Shown: positions 35,401 through 44,669, counted from the first letter of the stretch. The stretch: 64,000 nt of DNA from Lachnospiraceae bacterium (GCA_017525525.1 JAFXSQ010000075.1:1-64000); one strand, 5' to 3'. Numbers and translations: made by a program. The notes: generated by a model from the letters alone, not told the origin.

Positions 35401-36706
35401 ACGTTCTCTTATCAGCGCAGTGAACATAAGAAAGAAGCATGATGTGAAGCCGACACCGGTGCCGAGTAGCATAAAGCGCGTGGAGTTCACAGAGGCCATG
35501 CGCGACTATACTCTGCTTGCGCCGCAGATGTCACCGATTCATTTTTCTATCTTGGGCGCAGCATTTAAGCACCTGAACCTAAATATAGAGATGCTTCCCG
35601 ATATAGACAGGATAGCCGCAGATACCGGCGTCAAGTACGTAAATAACGACGCCTGCTACCCCTCGATGATTGTCGTAGGCCAGATGATGCATGCCATACA
35701 GTCAGGCAAGTACGATGTGAACAAGCTGGCGCTGATCATGACGCAGACCGGAGGCGGCTGCCGCGCAACCAACTATGTAGGTTTCATAAGAAGAGCCTTG
35801 GAGAAGGCAGGCTACCCGCAGATACCGGTTATCGCTCTCTCCGTCCAGGGCTTTGAGGCAAACTCAGGCTTCAAAGTTAACTTAAAGACCATCAAGTGCG
35901 CTATGCAGGCAATCGCTTTGGGAGACCTCTTTATGCGCGTGGTTTACAGGACAAGACCTTACGAGAGGGTTCCGGGTTCGGTTAATAAGATGCACAAGAA
36001 ATGGGAGCACGCCGCAATCCGCTGCATGGAGGCTGGCGGCCGAGGCTTCACCCACCTGGTAAATCAGATAGTTAAGGACTTCGACACTATCCCGATCTAT
36101 GAGGATATGGTTAAGCCCAAGGTCGGTATAGTAGGAGAGATCTTAGTTAAGTTCCTTCCCTCCGCCAACAATCATATCGTAGACCTTCTCGAGTCAGAAG
36201 GCGCCGAAGCGGTTATGCCCGACCTTTTGGACTTCTTCATGTACAGCTTCTACAACAATATATATAAAACAGAATTCTTGGGAAGACCTAAGAAGAATGC
36301 AAGAAATTCTAATATAGGAATCGAAGCTCTTGAGCTTGTGAGAAGGCCGGTGACAAAGGCGTTAAAGAAGTCAAAGCGCTTCACTCCTTCGGTGCATATA
36401 AAGCACATTGCGGAGTATGCAAAGCCCATCGTATCGCTCGGCAACCAGACCGGCGAGGGCTGGTTCTTAACCGGCGAGATGGTTGAGCTTATCCTAAGCG
36501 GCACGAGCAACATAGTGTGCGCGCAGCCCTTCGCCTGCCTGCCGAACCACATAGTCGGCAAGGGAGTTATAAAGGCGTTAAGACAGGCTTATCCCGACGC
36601 GAACATAGTTCCGATTGATTACGACCCGAGTGCATCGGAGGTTAATCAGGTGAACAGGATAAAGCTCATGCTCGCGACGGCAAGAAAAAACATTGGGTTA
36701 AAATAA
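32489..36706 (+). CDS. 2-hydroxyacyl-CoA dehydratase activator-related protein, double activase fusion
   Basis: 1405 residues. Two BadF/HgdC-type ATPase domains in tandem: the first begins [15 protein letters not shown] (residue 4), the second [15 protein letters not shown] (about 317). Each keeps two Cys that could hold the bridging [4Fe-4S] cluster (VCAGGTGSF and [15 protein letters not shown] and SRCTVF). CKGCTNSC near residue 604 starts the DUF2229-type part, and the last 500 residues resemble a dehydratase D-like subunit. The known activators use ATP to reduce a dehydratase; this fused form is common in Clostridia, and its substrate is not established. It is monocistronic, and on the strand opposite to its neighbours. 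A structured repeat (36712) follows within 6 bp of the stop. Confidence 0.85.
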   Translation: MNRLGIDIGSTTVKVAVLNDKDNIVFSEYKRHFANIKETLKGILSNAIDTLGDVEITPAITGSGGLALAKVIGVPFEQEVVCVSDSLKSYAPQTDVAIELGGEDAKIIYFSNVIEQRMNSVCAGGTGSFIDQMAALLQTDAMGLNEYAKSYDTIYPIAARCGVFAKTDIQPLINEGATKPNLSASIFQAVVNQTISGLACGKPIRGHVAFLGGPLHFLDQLKASFVRTLSLDDDHIIAPSHSHLFAAVGAAMNSKEDVHMSLSGLDALLTPELSVAQEVDRLEPLFKDEDAYKDFRRSQASYKVTRRDLATYCGKCFLGIDAGSTTTKVALVGEDGSLLYDFYSSNNGSPLKTTLRAMKEIHEKLPKDAVIASGCSTGYGEALIKSALNLDYGEVETIAHYTAAAFFEPDVDCILDIGGQDMKCIKIKKGAVDNVLLNEACSSGCGSFIETFAKSLNYEIKDFAKIALFAKSPIDLGSRCTVFMNSKVKQAQKEGADVSDISAGLAYSVIKNALIKVIKLTDPKQLGKKIVVQGGTFYNDAVLRAFELVSGRKPIRPDIAGIMGAFGSALIARDNYTEGYTSTMLSAKEMDELTYETTMARCKGCTNSCLLTINRFPGGRRFISGNRCERGLGLKKNKDNIPNLFEEKLRLLFDYEPLELKDAKRGEIGVPRVLNMYENYPFWHTFLTKLGYRVVLSPMSTRDIYQLGIESIPSDTECYPAKISHGHVMWLIKQGIKTIFYPCIPYERNETPDANNHYNCPIVTSYAENIKNNMEEITENDIDYIRPFLALDNKEALKERLLREFKHHTEITEEEISVAVEAAFAEADRVRALIEKRGEEVIQYCKDNDRLGIVLAGRPYHLDPEINHGLPELINSFGIAVLTEDSVSHLAEVERPLIVSDQWMYHSRLYRAANYVKSSPYLELIQLNSFGCGLDAVTTDCVSDILTNSGKIYTVLKIDEVSNLGAARIRIRSLISAVNIRKKHDVKPTPVPSSIKRVEFTEAMRDYTLLAPQMSPIHFSILGAAFKHLNLNIEMLPDIDRIAADTGVKYVNNDACYPSMIVVGQMMHAIQSGKYDVNKLALIMTQTGGGCRATNYVGFIRRALEKAGYPQIPVIALSVQGFEANSGFKVNLKTIKCAMQAIALGDLFMRVVYRTRPYERVPGSVNKMHKKWEHAAIRCMEAGGRGFTHLVNQIVKDFDTIPIYEDMVKPKVGIVGEILVKFLPSANNHIVDLLESEGAEAVMPDLLDFFMYSFYNNIYKTEFLGRPKKNARNSNIGIEALELVRRPVTKALKKSKRFTPSVHIKHIAEYAKPIVSLGNQTGEGWFLTGEMVELILSGTSNIVCAQPFACLPNHIVGKGVIKALRQAYPDANIVPIDYDPSASEVNQVNRIKLMLATARKNIGLK

Positions 36707-36711
36707 ATTAC

Positions 36712-36907
36712 GCAGAGAAGGCACATATACTAAAAGTACGCAGGACGCTCGCGCTTAGCTGAGACCTTAGTGAACGAAGTGAGCTTAGTTCGAAGCTACA
36801 CAGAGTACTATTTCACGGCGTAGCGGTTCTAAGCGGTCAAAAGACGCCCGCAAAGAACCGACGCCGCTCTATAGCCTGCTTAACTTTTGTATATATGCCT
36901 TCTCTGC
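36712..36907. repeat. Structured dispersed element, copy 2 (candidate structured RNA or MITE)
   Basis: 196 bp homologous to 196-394. The outer stem starts with a perfect 12-bp pairing GCAGAGAAGGCA (36712-36723)/TGCCTTCTCTGC (36896-36907) and continues imperfectly to CGCAGG/CCTGC. The tip hairpin here is CGGTTCT/AGAACCG (36824-36860), where copy 1 has CCCTTCT/AGAAGGG. The core with AGCTT-AGTTCG-AAGCT and the CGGCGT/ACGCCG stem is conserved. It lies between two convergent genes, filling the 220-bp gap. Confidence 0.85.
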
Positions 36908-36926
36908 TGTTTACAGTTATTCTTTA

Positions 36927-39900
36927 TTAATTACTCTTTCTTTCGAAAGTGTTCTTTGTATTCGTGAGCGGTTTGTCGCCCGTCTTGGAGAGGAGCTTTA
37001 TCTGCACGCCCTCGAGACGGTAGCCGTAGCCTGCGGTTCCGGAGCTCTCTCCGTTCTTTGCCCAGCCGAGCCATCCGAAGCGCTGAGCGTATACTCTGTA
37101 GTATACGTCGTAGGAGCTTGCAATCGAGCCGGTAAGCTTAAGCTGGAAGGCTTCCAGTCTTCTATCCTTCATGCCGTTGGCTGCGCCGTCCTTGGCCCAT
37201 GAAGTCCAGCCCTGCTTCTGTACGTAGGTTCTGTAGGATACTCCTCCCACGGGCTGACCCAGCTTTATCTTGATAAGCTCTAATCTTAAGGCCTTACCCT
37301 TGGTACCGGCATAACCGCCGTTCTTTACATCCGAGAGCTGTCCCTCCTTCTGAACATAGGCGCTGTAGACTATGTCGGGGCGGTATATCCTGAAGGTTGT
37401 CTTTGTAGTGCCGGTGTAGTTGCCCTTACCTGTGATGGTTATCGTCGCCGTACCGACTGCCTTACATCCGCTGTAGGTAACGGAATAGTCCGTGCCCTTG
37501 ACAAGCGTCTTTGTCTTATCGGTAACAACCGGCGCAGGCTTGATAATCTTACCCGTATAAAGCCTGTCCGCAACCTTGGCTACCGTAGCTTCGGCTATGC
37601 TCTTCGGCGTTATCGTAAAGCTTCCCGTAAGAGTCCCCGAATAATTGCCCTTGCCGCTTACCGTAACCGTTGCGGTTCCGACATTGGTATTATCACTGTA
37701 GCTTACGGAATAGTCCGTGTTCTCGGTAAGTGTCTTACCTTTTACCTTTACGGTAACCGCCGGCTTAAGCGGCGAGCCTGTGTATGTCCGGCTTGCGTCT
37801 ACTGTCAGCTCACCCTCCTCTATCGACTTGCCTGTTATGTTGAAATAAATAGTTTTCGAACCTGTATAATTACCCTTGCCCTCAATAAGTATCTGCGCGG
37901 TGCCGACCTTGGTATTATTGGAATATGTGAGCACATAGTCCTCATCCATTGTGAGCACGGTATTACCGTTCTTGATAACCACCTCCGGCATGCATACGCT
38001 GCCGGTATATGCCATATCAGCCGGCTTTGATATGCTCATATTCGATATCTGCGCCGGAACTATCTTGAAGGATGCTTTAGCAGTGCCCTTATAATTGCCC
38101 TGACCTGTTATGACAAGCTCTGCGGTTCCCACATTTACATTCTTAGCTCCGGTAACCGTGTAATCCTTGTCCTTTGAGAGCATTGTCGAACCGTCCCTTA
38201 CGGTAACCACAGGGATAATTGCGCTGCCTGTATATGTAGCATCCGCTATCTGACTTAAATTTACGCCGCTGATTGACTTAGGTGTGATAGTAAATTCCTT
38301 GTCCACGCTTGAAGCATAATCCCCCTTACCGGTAACCGTTACCTTCGCGGTTCCCGCATCGGTATTCGAAGAGTAAGACAAGGTATAGTCCGTACCCTTA
38401 ACAAGCAGCTTATCCCCGTCGGTAACCCTTACCTCCGGCTTGAGCTGCGCCCCCGTATACTCCATATCCTCAGGCGTGGAAACCATAGCGCTTTCAAGCT
38501 CCTTTGCATTTATCGCAAAGCTTGTACTCTTCGTTCCCTTATAATTTCCTTTGCCTGTCACCTTTACATAAGCAGTACCCTTGTGCACATTATCGGTTAT
38601 GCTTAAGGTATAATCGGTATCCTCTTTGAGCGTCCTGTCTCCATCCTTAACAACCACAGCCGGAACTATCTCACTTCCCGTAAATGTACTGTCAGCTATC
38701 TTCTCTATCGTAGCGCTGTAGATATCCTTCTCTTTTATGTTGAAGGAGGCTGTTGCTGTTGCTGTATAGTTGCCCTTTCCCGTTAATGTTACCTCTGCCT
38801 CACCCACATTAATATTGTTTGAATAAGCAACGGTAAAGTCAGTGTCCGCCACAAGAGCGGTTGTTCCGTTCTTAACCGTAACAGCCGGAGTAATCGCGCT
38901 TCCCGTATAGGACTGATCGCTTATGCTCGATACACTCAGCTCACTCAAAGGCTTTGCCTCTATGGTAAATGTGGCCGTCTTGGTTCCGGTATATACTCCT
39001 TTGCCCGTGATAGTTACCGTTGCCGTTCCCTTGTTAATATTGTCCGCATAGGCAACAGAGTAATCCGTGCCCTTGGCTAAGGTCTTTGTTCCGTCCATAA
39101 CAACCACATTCGGAGTAAGCGCGCTTCCCGTATAAGTAATCGGAGCGATGTCCGTTACGGTTGCTTTCGAGATATCACTCTTGACGGTAACGGAAATAGT
39201 CTTAACCTGAGAATCATAAATCGCCTGAACAGTAGTTACTCCCGGAGCAACCGCAGTTATCTTTCCGTTACTGTCTATGGTAGCTACATCCGGATCCGAG
39301 CTCGACCAGCTTACGCTGCCGTAAGGAATAAGCGAAAGCTTACTCTCCTTCCATCCATCCTTTGATATAAGCCTTACTTCTGCATTCTGTGTTTCACCCG
39401 GGGCCATCTCCTCTTCTCCGACTATTTCAAACCCGGTAATATAGCTTTTTTCCACCTCAAGCTTCTGTATAACACTAGAATCCTTTTCAAACTCGGTTTC
39501 TTTAAGATTACTTCCATGGCCATACTGGTCAACCACGATATAGTATCCGACACCGTCTGCCTTAAAGCTGGCAAGTCCTACATAGGTATTGTTCGGATTG
39601 ATCATGCTTGTATAATGACCGGTTTCTCCTCCTGTCTTATTGACATAATCGGACTTCTCACTGTACCACTGCTCTATTCCGGCAAGCGCTCCGCTGTAAT
39701 TCCATGCTATATTCTCAGCATAACCTCTCACTCCGTCGTGAGTTATCCATATATCCTTGCCGGTTGCCCTGGCGTGCTGAATTCCGACGAACACAGTATC
39801 TACCGCCCTGAGCCTGGCTATATACTCGAGGTCGTAAGACCATTTCATCGGAACATAGGTACCGCTTATTATTCCATCGTCTATAGCCTCCTGCCGTATC

Positions 39901-40109
39901 TCGTTGATTCTTTTGAGTATGGCTGACTTCTGCACATACTCAAACACTCCGGGAACGCCCACTATCACGTTCCCCGATGTAGCGGTCGTAACGTCCGCTT
40001 CATAAACCGTCGCCGCCTTTAAGCTGCCGCATGGAATAGCAAAAGCCATCACCAACGCCAGCGCAATCGCAGCAACCCTTCTTGTTACTCCCTTTCCAAA
40101 TCCTTTCAT
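36927..40109 (-). CDS. Secreted CAP-domain surface protein with Big2, MBG-like and ChW repeats
   Basis: 1060 residues. A signal peptide (VTRRVAAIALALVMAFAIPCGSLKAA) is followed by a CAP/SCP domain at about 63-200 (ITHDGVRGYAENIAWN, GHYTSMINPNNTYVGLA), a Big2-type Ig domain to about 312 (VSWSSSDPDVATIDSNGKI) and eight MBG-like repeats of about 75 residues to about 920 (YTGS...P.V.V..G...L....DY...Y..N...GTA.V.ITGKGNYTGT). Three ChW-type repeats end the protein (YVQKQGWTSWAKDGAANGMKDRRLEAFQLKL). No LPXTG; ChW repeats probably hold it to the surface. AAGGAGG lies 16 nt before the ATG, an unusually long spacing. It follows a diguanylate cyclase gene by 48 bp. An adhesin or stalk role is inferred. 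Confidence 0.9.
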   Translation of the reverse strand: MKGFGKGVTRRVAAIALALVMAFAIPCGSLKAATVYEADVTTATSGNVIVGVPGVFEYVQKSAILKRINEIRQEAIDDGIISGTYVPMKWSYDLEYIARLRAVDTVFVGIQHARATGKDIWITHDGVRGYAENIAWNYSGALAGIEQWYSEKSDYVNKTGGETGHYTSMINPNNTYVGLASFKADGVGYYIVVDQYGHGSNLKETEFEKDSSVIQKLEVEKSYITGFEIVGEEEMAPGETQNAEVRLISKDGWKESKLSLIPYGSVSWSSSDPDVATIDSNGKITAVAPGVTTVQAIYDSQVKTISVTVKSDISKATVTDIAPITYTGSALTPNVVVMDGTKTLAKGTDYSVAYADNINKGTATVTITGKGVYTGTKTATFTIEAKPLSELSVSSISDQSYTGSAITPAVTVKNGTTALVADTDFTVAYSNNINVGEAEVTLTGKGNYTATATASFNIKEKDIYSATIEKIADSTFTGSEIVPAVVVKDGDRTLKEDTDYTLSITDNVHKGTAYVKVTGKGNYKGTKSTSFAINAKELESAMVSTPEDMEYTGAQLKPEVRVTDGDKLLVKGTDYTLSYSSNTDAGTAKVTVTGKGDYASSVDKEFTITPKSISGVNLSQIADATYTGSAIIPVVTVRDGSTMLSKDKDYTVTGAKNVNVGTAELVITGQGNYKGTAKASFKIVPAQISNMSISKPADMAYTGSVCMPEVVIKNGNTVLTMDEDYVLTYSNNTKVGTAQILIEGKGNYTGSKTIYFNITGKSIEEGELTVDASRTYTGSPLKPAVTVKVKGKTLTENTDYSVSYSDNTNVGTATVTVSGKGNYSGTLTGSFTITPKSIAEATVAKVADRLYTGKIIKPAPVVTDKTKTLVKGTDYSVTYSGCKAVGTATITITGKGNYTGTTKTTFRIYRPDIVYSAYVQKEGQLSDVKNGGYAGTKGKALRLELIKIKLGQPVGGVSYRTYVQKQGWTSWAKDGAANGMKDRRLEAFQLKLTGSIASSYDVYYRVYAQRFGWLGWAKNGESSGTAGYGYRLEGVQIKLLSKTGDKPLTNTKNTFERKSN

Positions 40110-40133
40110 CCTACCTTTTTGTTTACCTCCTTA

Positions 40134-40165
40134 AAAAGTGTTTATTTTGAAAAGTGTTTATTTTG
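40134..40165. repeat. Direct 16-bp duplication across the diguanylate cyclase stop codon
   Basis: Two copies of AAAAGTGTTTATTTTG side by side (40134-40149 and 40150-40165). The second includes the stop codon of the gene at 40158, so the first is an extra copy in the intercistronic spacer. It looks like a recent slippage event. Confidence 0.9.
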
Positions 40166-41285
40166 AATATTCCACTATCCGGTTTCTGCCGGTATTTTTC
40201 GCTTCATAAAGTGCCTTATCGGCATTCTCGAAGAACTCGCCCGCTGTCTGTCCGGGTTCGTAAGCTGCCACGCCCGCACTGAAGGTTATCCTTCCCTTTA
40301 TACCCTCAAAGCTGTAACTTCCAAATTCCTCGTGCATCCCTCTCATAACGCTCATGGCGTCTTCCTTTTCCATGCCGTAAAATATGACCGCGAACTCCTC
40401 TCCTCCGTAGCGCGCTACTGTCACATTGTCCGAGGAATTCTTGTTCAGAAGCTCTCCGAGCTTTACAAGCACCTTGTTGCCCGCCTCGTGGCCGTAGGTA
40501 TCATTTACCTCCTTAAAGTAATCAATGTCTATTATGGACATGTAGAGCTTTCCGTCCTCGCCCGTCTTGGCTATGTCCTCCTCAAGCATTTTGAACATGC
40601 CGGTATGGTTGAGCACTCCGGTCAGACCGTCAACAAGCATCTCCTCTTTAAGCTTCATATTGGCCTCGTACTGCTTGTGAATCAGCTGCTCCTTCTTCGC
40701 CTCATACAGAACGATGTTTCTCACTATAAGATAGCATATCGGCAAGCACACAAAGCCGAGAACCATGTTATAGATCATGCTGGACGGATCATCCCTGTAC
40801 GGCGTAAGATAAATCATCAGCATGTCAATCCAGTAAATCGGCATCAGCAACCAGAATATGATCTTCGATACCCTGATATCGCCATAGATTATGGATATGA
40901 ACAAAGGCACGATAAGCGCAAGATAAAGCGTGCAGAACACATAATGCGCGACTATCAGATTAGACACAACAGCCGTCAGCATCAAAAGCGGTATCAGCGC
41001 TTTTACCGTAGCGTTTATCTTTTTATTCTTGAAGAGGTAACATCCTATCAGATAAAAACCGATATTGATAAGCGTCGGCCTAACGATGTATCTTGGGATA
41101 TACTGCGGTATCGGCACGCTTATCTCCCCCGAAGCATCGAGCATGAACATGAACACTATCTCGATTGCAAGTGTACAGATGATGATGTAAAGAATAACTC
41201 TTATAATACCCGTCTGCCAGTTTTTGATTATCTCATAATACCTTTTATTATGTTTGATTTCATTTTCCGACTTAATCTTTCCCAT
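40158..41285 (-). CDS. Membrane diguanylate cyclase (GGDEF)
   Basis: 375 residues. About 20-195 hold six membrane segments; about 205-375 is a GGDEF domain with the active-site loop RYGGEEF near 293-299 and DIDYFKEVNDTYGHEAGN for substrate and metal binding, so an active cyclase making c-di-GMP from GTP is expected. No clear RxxD inhibitory site stands just before the GGEEF loop. No extracellular sensor domain beyond the membrane block is recognised. The downstream CAP/ChW surface protein is only 48 bp away and probably co-transcribed, so c-di-GMP control of surface display is a reasonable guess. Confidence 0.92.
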   Translation of the reverse strand: MGKIKSENEIKHNKRYYEIIKNWQTGIIRVILYIIICTLAIEIVFMFMLDASGEISVPIPQYIPRYIVRPTLINIGFYLIGCYLFKNKKINATVKALIPLLMLTAVVSNLIVAHYVFCTLYLALIVPLFISIIYGDIRVSKIIFWLLMPIYWIDMLMIYLTPYRDDPSSMIYNMVLGFVCLPICYLIVRNIVLYEAKKEQLIHKQYEANMKLKEEMLVDGLTGVLNHTGMFKMLEEDIAKTGEDGKLYMSIIDIDYFKEVNDTYGHEAGNKVLVKLGELLNKNSSDNVTVARYGGEEFAVIFYGMEKEDAMSVMRGMHEEFGSYSFEGIKGRITFSAGVAAYEPGQTAGEFFENADKALYEAKNTGRNRIVEYSK

Positions 41286-41342
41286 AAATGCCTCTCACCT
41301 AAGATCCTTCTGCGCTAAGCAGCCCTTCTTTAGTTAGCAGCT

Positions 41343-41690
41343 CTATCTGCTTAGCGTACGGAAGCTTTCGACATCGGCAACGGTATTTTTAACTGCCACC
41401 ATCTCGTCGCTGTCGCCGAAGGTTTTTTCCTTGTTCACCAGAAGGTGCGCTAAATTCCTTCCGCTTCGGGTCCTGAGCTGAATTGTCTGTTTCTTTGTCA
41501 GCTGAAGCTCAGCGGTAGAAGGGAGTGACAACAGACTCTCTATCTGCTGTTGCTCCTTTTCGGTCTTCTCTAAATCAAAGAAATCCCTTTCCTCACCATT
41601 TTTTGTTTTATCAACCTTAGTTGCGGTACGAACAGATTGCTTTAAAAGCTCTTCTGCTTTTTCTTTTATCATTTCCATATTATTATCCAT
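41343..41690 (-). CDS. Hypothetical protein, 115 residues
   Basis: Small soluble charged protein, not recognised (MDNNMEMIKEKAEELLKQSV...). The N-terminal part is helical; the C-terminal part has TKKQTIQLRTRSGRNLAHLL. The frame opens at 41762, but the upstream codons come from a dispersed repeat; AGGAGGG eight bases before the ATG at 41690 fixes the start. It lies 57 bp upstream of the diguanylate cyclase and may be in the same unit. Confidence 0.75.
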   Translation of the reverse strand: MDNNMEMIKEKAEELLKQSVRTATKVDKTKNGEERDFFDLEKTEKEQQQIESLLSLPSTAELQLTKKQTIQLRTRSGRNLAHLLVNKEKTFGDSDEMVAVKNTVADVESFRTLSR

Positions 41691-41709
41691 AATCAACCCT
41701 CCTACATAT

Positions 41710-41803
41710 AAGATCCTTCGCTTCGCATAAGACATGACACACACCGCTTCTTCCCTTGTCATCCCGTGTCATTCTGAGGACCGCCGGCCCGAAGAATCTT
41801 TTT
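41710..41803. repeat. Dispersed intergenic repeat with inverted ends
   Basis: Starts AAGATCCTTCGCTTCGCATAAGACATGACAC and ends GTGTCATTCTGAGG...CCCGAAGAATCTTTTT, the two ends being imperfect reverse complements. It belongs to the same family as 28321-28394 and the ends of 50915-51064. It lies between divergent genes. Confidence 0.8.
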
Positions 41804-41896
41804 CATACCCTACTTTACACTACAATAATAATCTATATATAACGACACATTTTTTACAGATAAATCGATTTATGATTATACCATTTTATCTTTTTC

Positions 41897-41925
41897 TTGA
41901 CAAGAAAACCGACAGAGTATATCAT
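41897..41925 (+). promoter_or_regulatory. Predicted strong promoter of comM-dprA
   Basis: -35 TTGACA (41897-41902, perfect), 17-bp spacer, -10 TATCAT (41920-41925). AAAGGAG at 41952-41958 is the ribosome site for the ATG at 41964. Confidence 0.75.
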
Positions 41926-41963
41926 CATTTTCGGATCCATGCTCCCCATACAAAGGAGCGTAT

Positions 41964-43499
41964 ATGTACAGTAAAGTTTTAAGCAGCGCCGTGACCGGAG
42001 TGTCAGGCGCAAAGGTATGTGTGGAGGCAGATATTCACGAAGGTCTGCCCACATTTTCTATGGTCGGATATCTTTCATCCTCGGTTCGCGAGGCAGGCGA
42101 GCGCGTAAGGACTGCGCTCAAAAACTCCGGCTATCTTCTCCCCGCAAAGCGAATAACCGTCAATCTGTCACCTGCCGACTTAAGGAAGGACGGCTCTTCT
42201 TTTGATTTGCCCATTGCCACGGCTATCCTCCTTGCCTTGGGCATAACTCCCACCCGGGATATAAGCAACACCCTTTTCTTAGGCGAGCTTTCCCTAAACG
42301 GAGACGTAAAGCCCGTAACAGGCGTCCTGCCCATGGTGCATCACGCCAAGCAATGCGGTGTAACCTCCTGTATTATTCCCAAGGAAAACGTAGAGGAGGC
42401 CGCGCTTATCGACGGAGTAGATGTGTTCGGGGTAAGTACCGTTACCGAGCTTGTGGGCTTTCTTGACGGAAGCAAAGAGATAACTCCCGTGTCGAATCTC
42501 TTCGATGAAAGCTATCTCAAAGAACCGGAAAGCGCTGTGGACTTTGCGGATGTCAAGGGACAGGCGATATTAAAGCGCGGCATGGAGATAGCTGCAGCCG
42601 GCTTTCACAATGTGCTTATGACCGGATCGGCAGGTGCGGGAAAGTCCATGATAGCCAAATGCCTTCCAACCATCATGCCCAAGCTTTCAACAGAGGAAAG
42701 CATAGAGGTAACAAAGATATACAGCATATCCGGCCTTCTTCCCGACAAGGGCAAGCTAATCACAAGCCGTCCTTTTCGTTCTCCGCATCACACTGTCTCA
42801 AACAGGGCATTAACGGGAGGCGGAAGCACACCCCGCCCCGGCGAAGTGAGTCTTGCCCACAACGGAGTGCTCTTCTTAGACGAGCTGCCGGAGTTTGCAA
42901 AAAGCGTGCTCGAAGTATTACGACAGCCCATGGAGGACCGTCAGATAACCATATCAAGAGTGAATGCCACCTATTCCTTCCCCGCGGATTTCATGCTTGT
43001 CGCTGCCATGAACCCCTGCCCCTGCGGCTTCTATCCCGACATGAAGCGATGCCGCTGTACTCCCGATATGGTACAGCGCTATCAGGGCAAGATAAGCGGT
43101 CCTCTTACCGACAGGATAGACATAACCATGGAGGTAAAGCCCCTTACAAGCGCAGAGCTTTTCGGAAGCGGCACTGGCGAGTGCTCGGCAGACATCCGCG
43201 CGCGAGTTGAAAAAGCCCGTGAAATTCAAAAAGCTCGATATAAGGACGAGTCAATTCATTTTAATTCACAGCTTGAGGGCAAGTTAGTCAGGAAATATAT
43301 ACACCTTGATAACAACTGTGACGCCATGATTAAGAATGCCTTCGAGACCATGGAGCTTTCTGCCCGCGGAACCTACAGAGTGTTAAAGCTCGCAAGGACC
43401 ATCGCAGACCTTGAAGGCTGCGATGACATAAGTGAAGAACACCTCAAAGAAGCTCTTTTCTTCAGAATGAAAGGAGGCTTTGCGCATGAACAGGCATGA
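41964..43499 (+). CDS. comM: YifB/ComM family AAA+ ATPase (magnesium chelatase-like)
   Basis: 511 residues. An N-terminal ChlI-like domain (SAVTGVSGAKVCVEADIHEGLPTFSMVGY) precedes the AAA+ core with Walker A TGSAGAGKSMIAK and Walker B GVLFLDELPEF, plus RPFRSPHHTVS and the Cys cluster NPCPCGFYPDMKRCRC. The homologue ComM is a branch-migration helicase in natural transformation of Gram-negatives; in Firmicutes the role is less well known. Its last 14 bp overlap dprA, another transformation gene, which supports a DNA-uptake or recombination role. Confidence 0.92.
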   Translation: MYSKVLSSAVTGVSGAKVCVEADIHEGLPTFSMVGYLSSSVREAGERVRTALKNSGYLLPAKRITVNLSPADLRKDGSSFDLPIATAILLALGITPTRDISNTLFLGELSLNGDVKPVTGVLPMVHHAKQCGVTSCIIPKENVEEAALIDGVDVFGVSTVTELVGFLDGSKEITPVSNLFDESYLKEPESAVDFADVKGQAILKRGMEIAAAGFHNVLMTGSAGAGKSMIAKCLPTIMPKLSTEESIEVTKIYSISGLLPDKGKLITSRPFRSPHHTVSNRALTGGGSTPRPGEVSLAHNGVLFLDELPEFAKSVLEVLRQPMEDRQITISRVNATYSFPADFMLVAAMNPCPCGFYPDMKRCRCTPDMVQRYQGKISGPLTDRIDITMEVKPLTSAELFGSGTGECSADIRARVEKAREIQKARYKDESIHFNSQLEGKLVRKYIHLDNNCDAMIKNAFETMELSARGTYRVLKLARTIADLEGCDDISEEHLKEALFFRMKGGFAHEQA

Positions 43500-44631
43500 G
43501 ACAGACCTTATGAAATACTGGTTCTCCCTGATACAGGAGCCCTCCTATCAAAGAAAACAGCTACTTGTCCTGCTTGCAGGCAGTATTGAGGCCCTATACC
43601 ACATGGACGAAACCGACTTGAGAAAGATTTTTGCTGACAGGATAAGCGACTATGTCATAGATGACATGATAAAGTCCCGCGATAAGACACTTCTTGAAGA
43701 AAAAGTCGGAAAGCTTAAGGAAGCAGGCATACGCATGCTCTATCCCGAGCTTCCCGAATATCCGGACAAGCTGAAGGCAATCCCCGATCCGCCTTTTGTT
43801 CTCTTTACCAGAGGAAACGAAGACTTGTCTAAACTAACAGACAATATGTCTATCGCGATAGTCGGAGCAAGGAAAACCGACGCCTACGGAAGTGAGATGT
43901 CGTACTTCTTTGCCAGGGAGCTCAGCTTCGAGGGAATAACCGTAATCAGCGGACTTGCCGCAGGGGTTGACGGAAGGGCCCATGCAGGCTGTATTGAAGC
44001 CGGAGGAAAAACCATAGCTGTCCTTGGCTGCGGAGTAGATATTCCGTATCCGAGAAGCAACACCTCTCTTTATTTTGATATCATTGACAAAGGACTTATA
44101 ATCTCCGAATTTCCACCCGGCACCGCTCCCCTTGCATGGCGTTTTCCGGTAAGAAACCGCATAATAAGCGGTCTCTCCGACGGCATCCTGGTTGTGGAGG
44201 CGCGCGCAAAATCAGGTTCTCTGATTACCGCGGATGCCGGACTCGAACAGGGCAAGACCATATTTGCGCTTCCGGGAAGAGCTTATGATGTTAACGCCGC
44301 GGGAACAAACAACCTTATAAAGCAGGGCGCCATATGTGTGACCGAACCTGCCGACATAATCCGCGAGCTTAAAAATGACATAACCTATGAACCAACAGCT
44401 GCCAAAAGCATCAAAGAGAACGCGATCTCAACTCTGTCCGATGACGAGATAAAGCTCTTCAAGCTGCTTAATTTAGATCCCGTCTACATAGACGATCTCA
44501 TAGCGCGCTCCGGCTTCGACATCACCAAGACCATCAGCGCCCTGTACACTCTCGAGAAAAAAGGGCTTATACACCAGGTGCGTCAGGGCTGGTACATAAC
44601 AGGAGATTTTACTCAAGGAGTATTGTATTAA
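43486..44631 (+). CDS. dprA: DNA-processing protein DprA (Smf)
   Basis: 381 residues with the Rossmann-like DprA core: IAIVGARKTDAYG, VISGLAAGVDGRAHAGCIEAGGKTIAVLGCGVDIPYP, SEFPPGTAPLAWRFPVRNRIISGLSDGILVVEA, and a C-terminal winged helix (LNLDPVYIDDLIARSG...). DprA loads RecA on incoming single-stranded DNA. The frame opens with a TTG at 43480, but AAGGAGG at 43471-43477 suits the ATG at 43486, giving a 14-bp overlap with comM and likely coupling. A strong terminator follows. No DNA-uptake machinery is in the window, so competence is not shown. Confidence 0.94.
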   Translation: MNRHETDLMKYWFSLIQEPSYQRKQLLVLLAGSIEALYHMDETDLRKIFADRISDYVIDDMIKSRDKTLLEEKVGKLKEAGIRMLYPELPEYPDKLKAIPDPPFVLFTRGNEDLSKLTDNMSIAIVGARKTDAYGSEMSYFFARELSFEGITVISGLAAGVDGRAHAGCIEAGGKTIAVLGCGVDIPYPRSNTSLYFDIIDKGLIISEFPPGTAPLAWRFPVRNRIISGLSDGILVVEARAKSGSLITADAGLEQGKTIFALPGRAYDVNAAGTNNLIKQGAICVTEPADIIRELKNDITYEPTAAKSIKENAISTLSDDEIKLFKLLNLDPVYIDDLIARSGFDITKTISALYTLEKKGLIHQVRQGWYITGDFTQGVLY

Positions 44632-44633
44632 TC

Positions 44634-44662
44634 AAAAAAGGGAGACACAGTCTCCCTTTTTT
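44634..44662 (+). terminator. Bidirectional intrinsic terminator between dprA and glyS
   Basis: A near-perfect palindrome AAAAAAGGGAGAC-ACA-GTCTCCCTTTTTT just after the dprA stop. It provides a T-run in both directions, so it can end dprA on the plus strand and glyS on the minus strand. Confidence 0.92.
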
Positions 44663-44669
44663 GCCGCGC

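Noticed and set aside
40332..41318. Plus-strand 328-codon frame
   Set aside because: Antisense shadow of the diguanylate cyclase, whose GGEEF domain and membrane block are clear; the shadow has no recognisable domain.
43480..43485. TTG start of dprA two codons upstream
   Set aside because: It would sit only two bases from the Shine-Dalgarno site; the ATG at 43486 has normal spacing.
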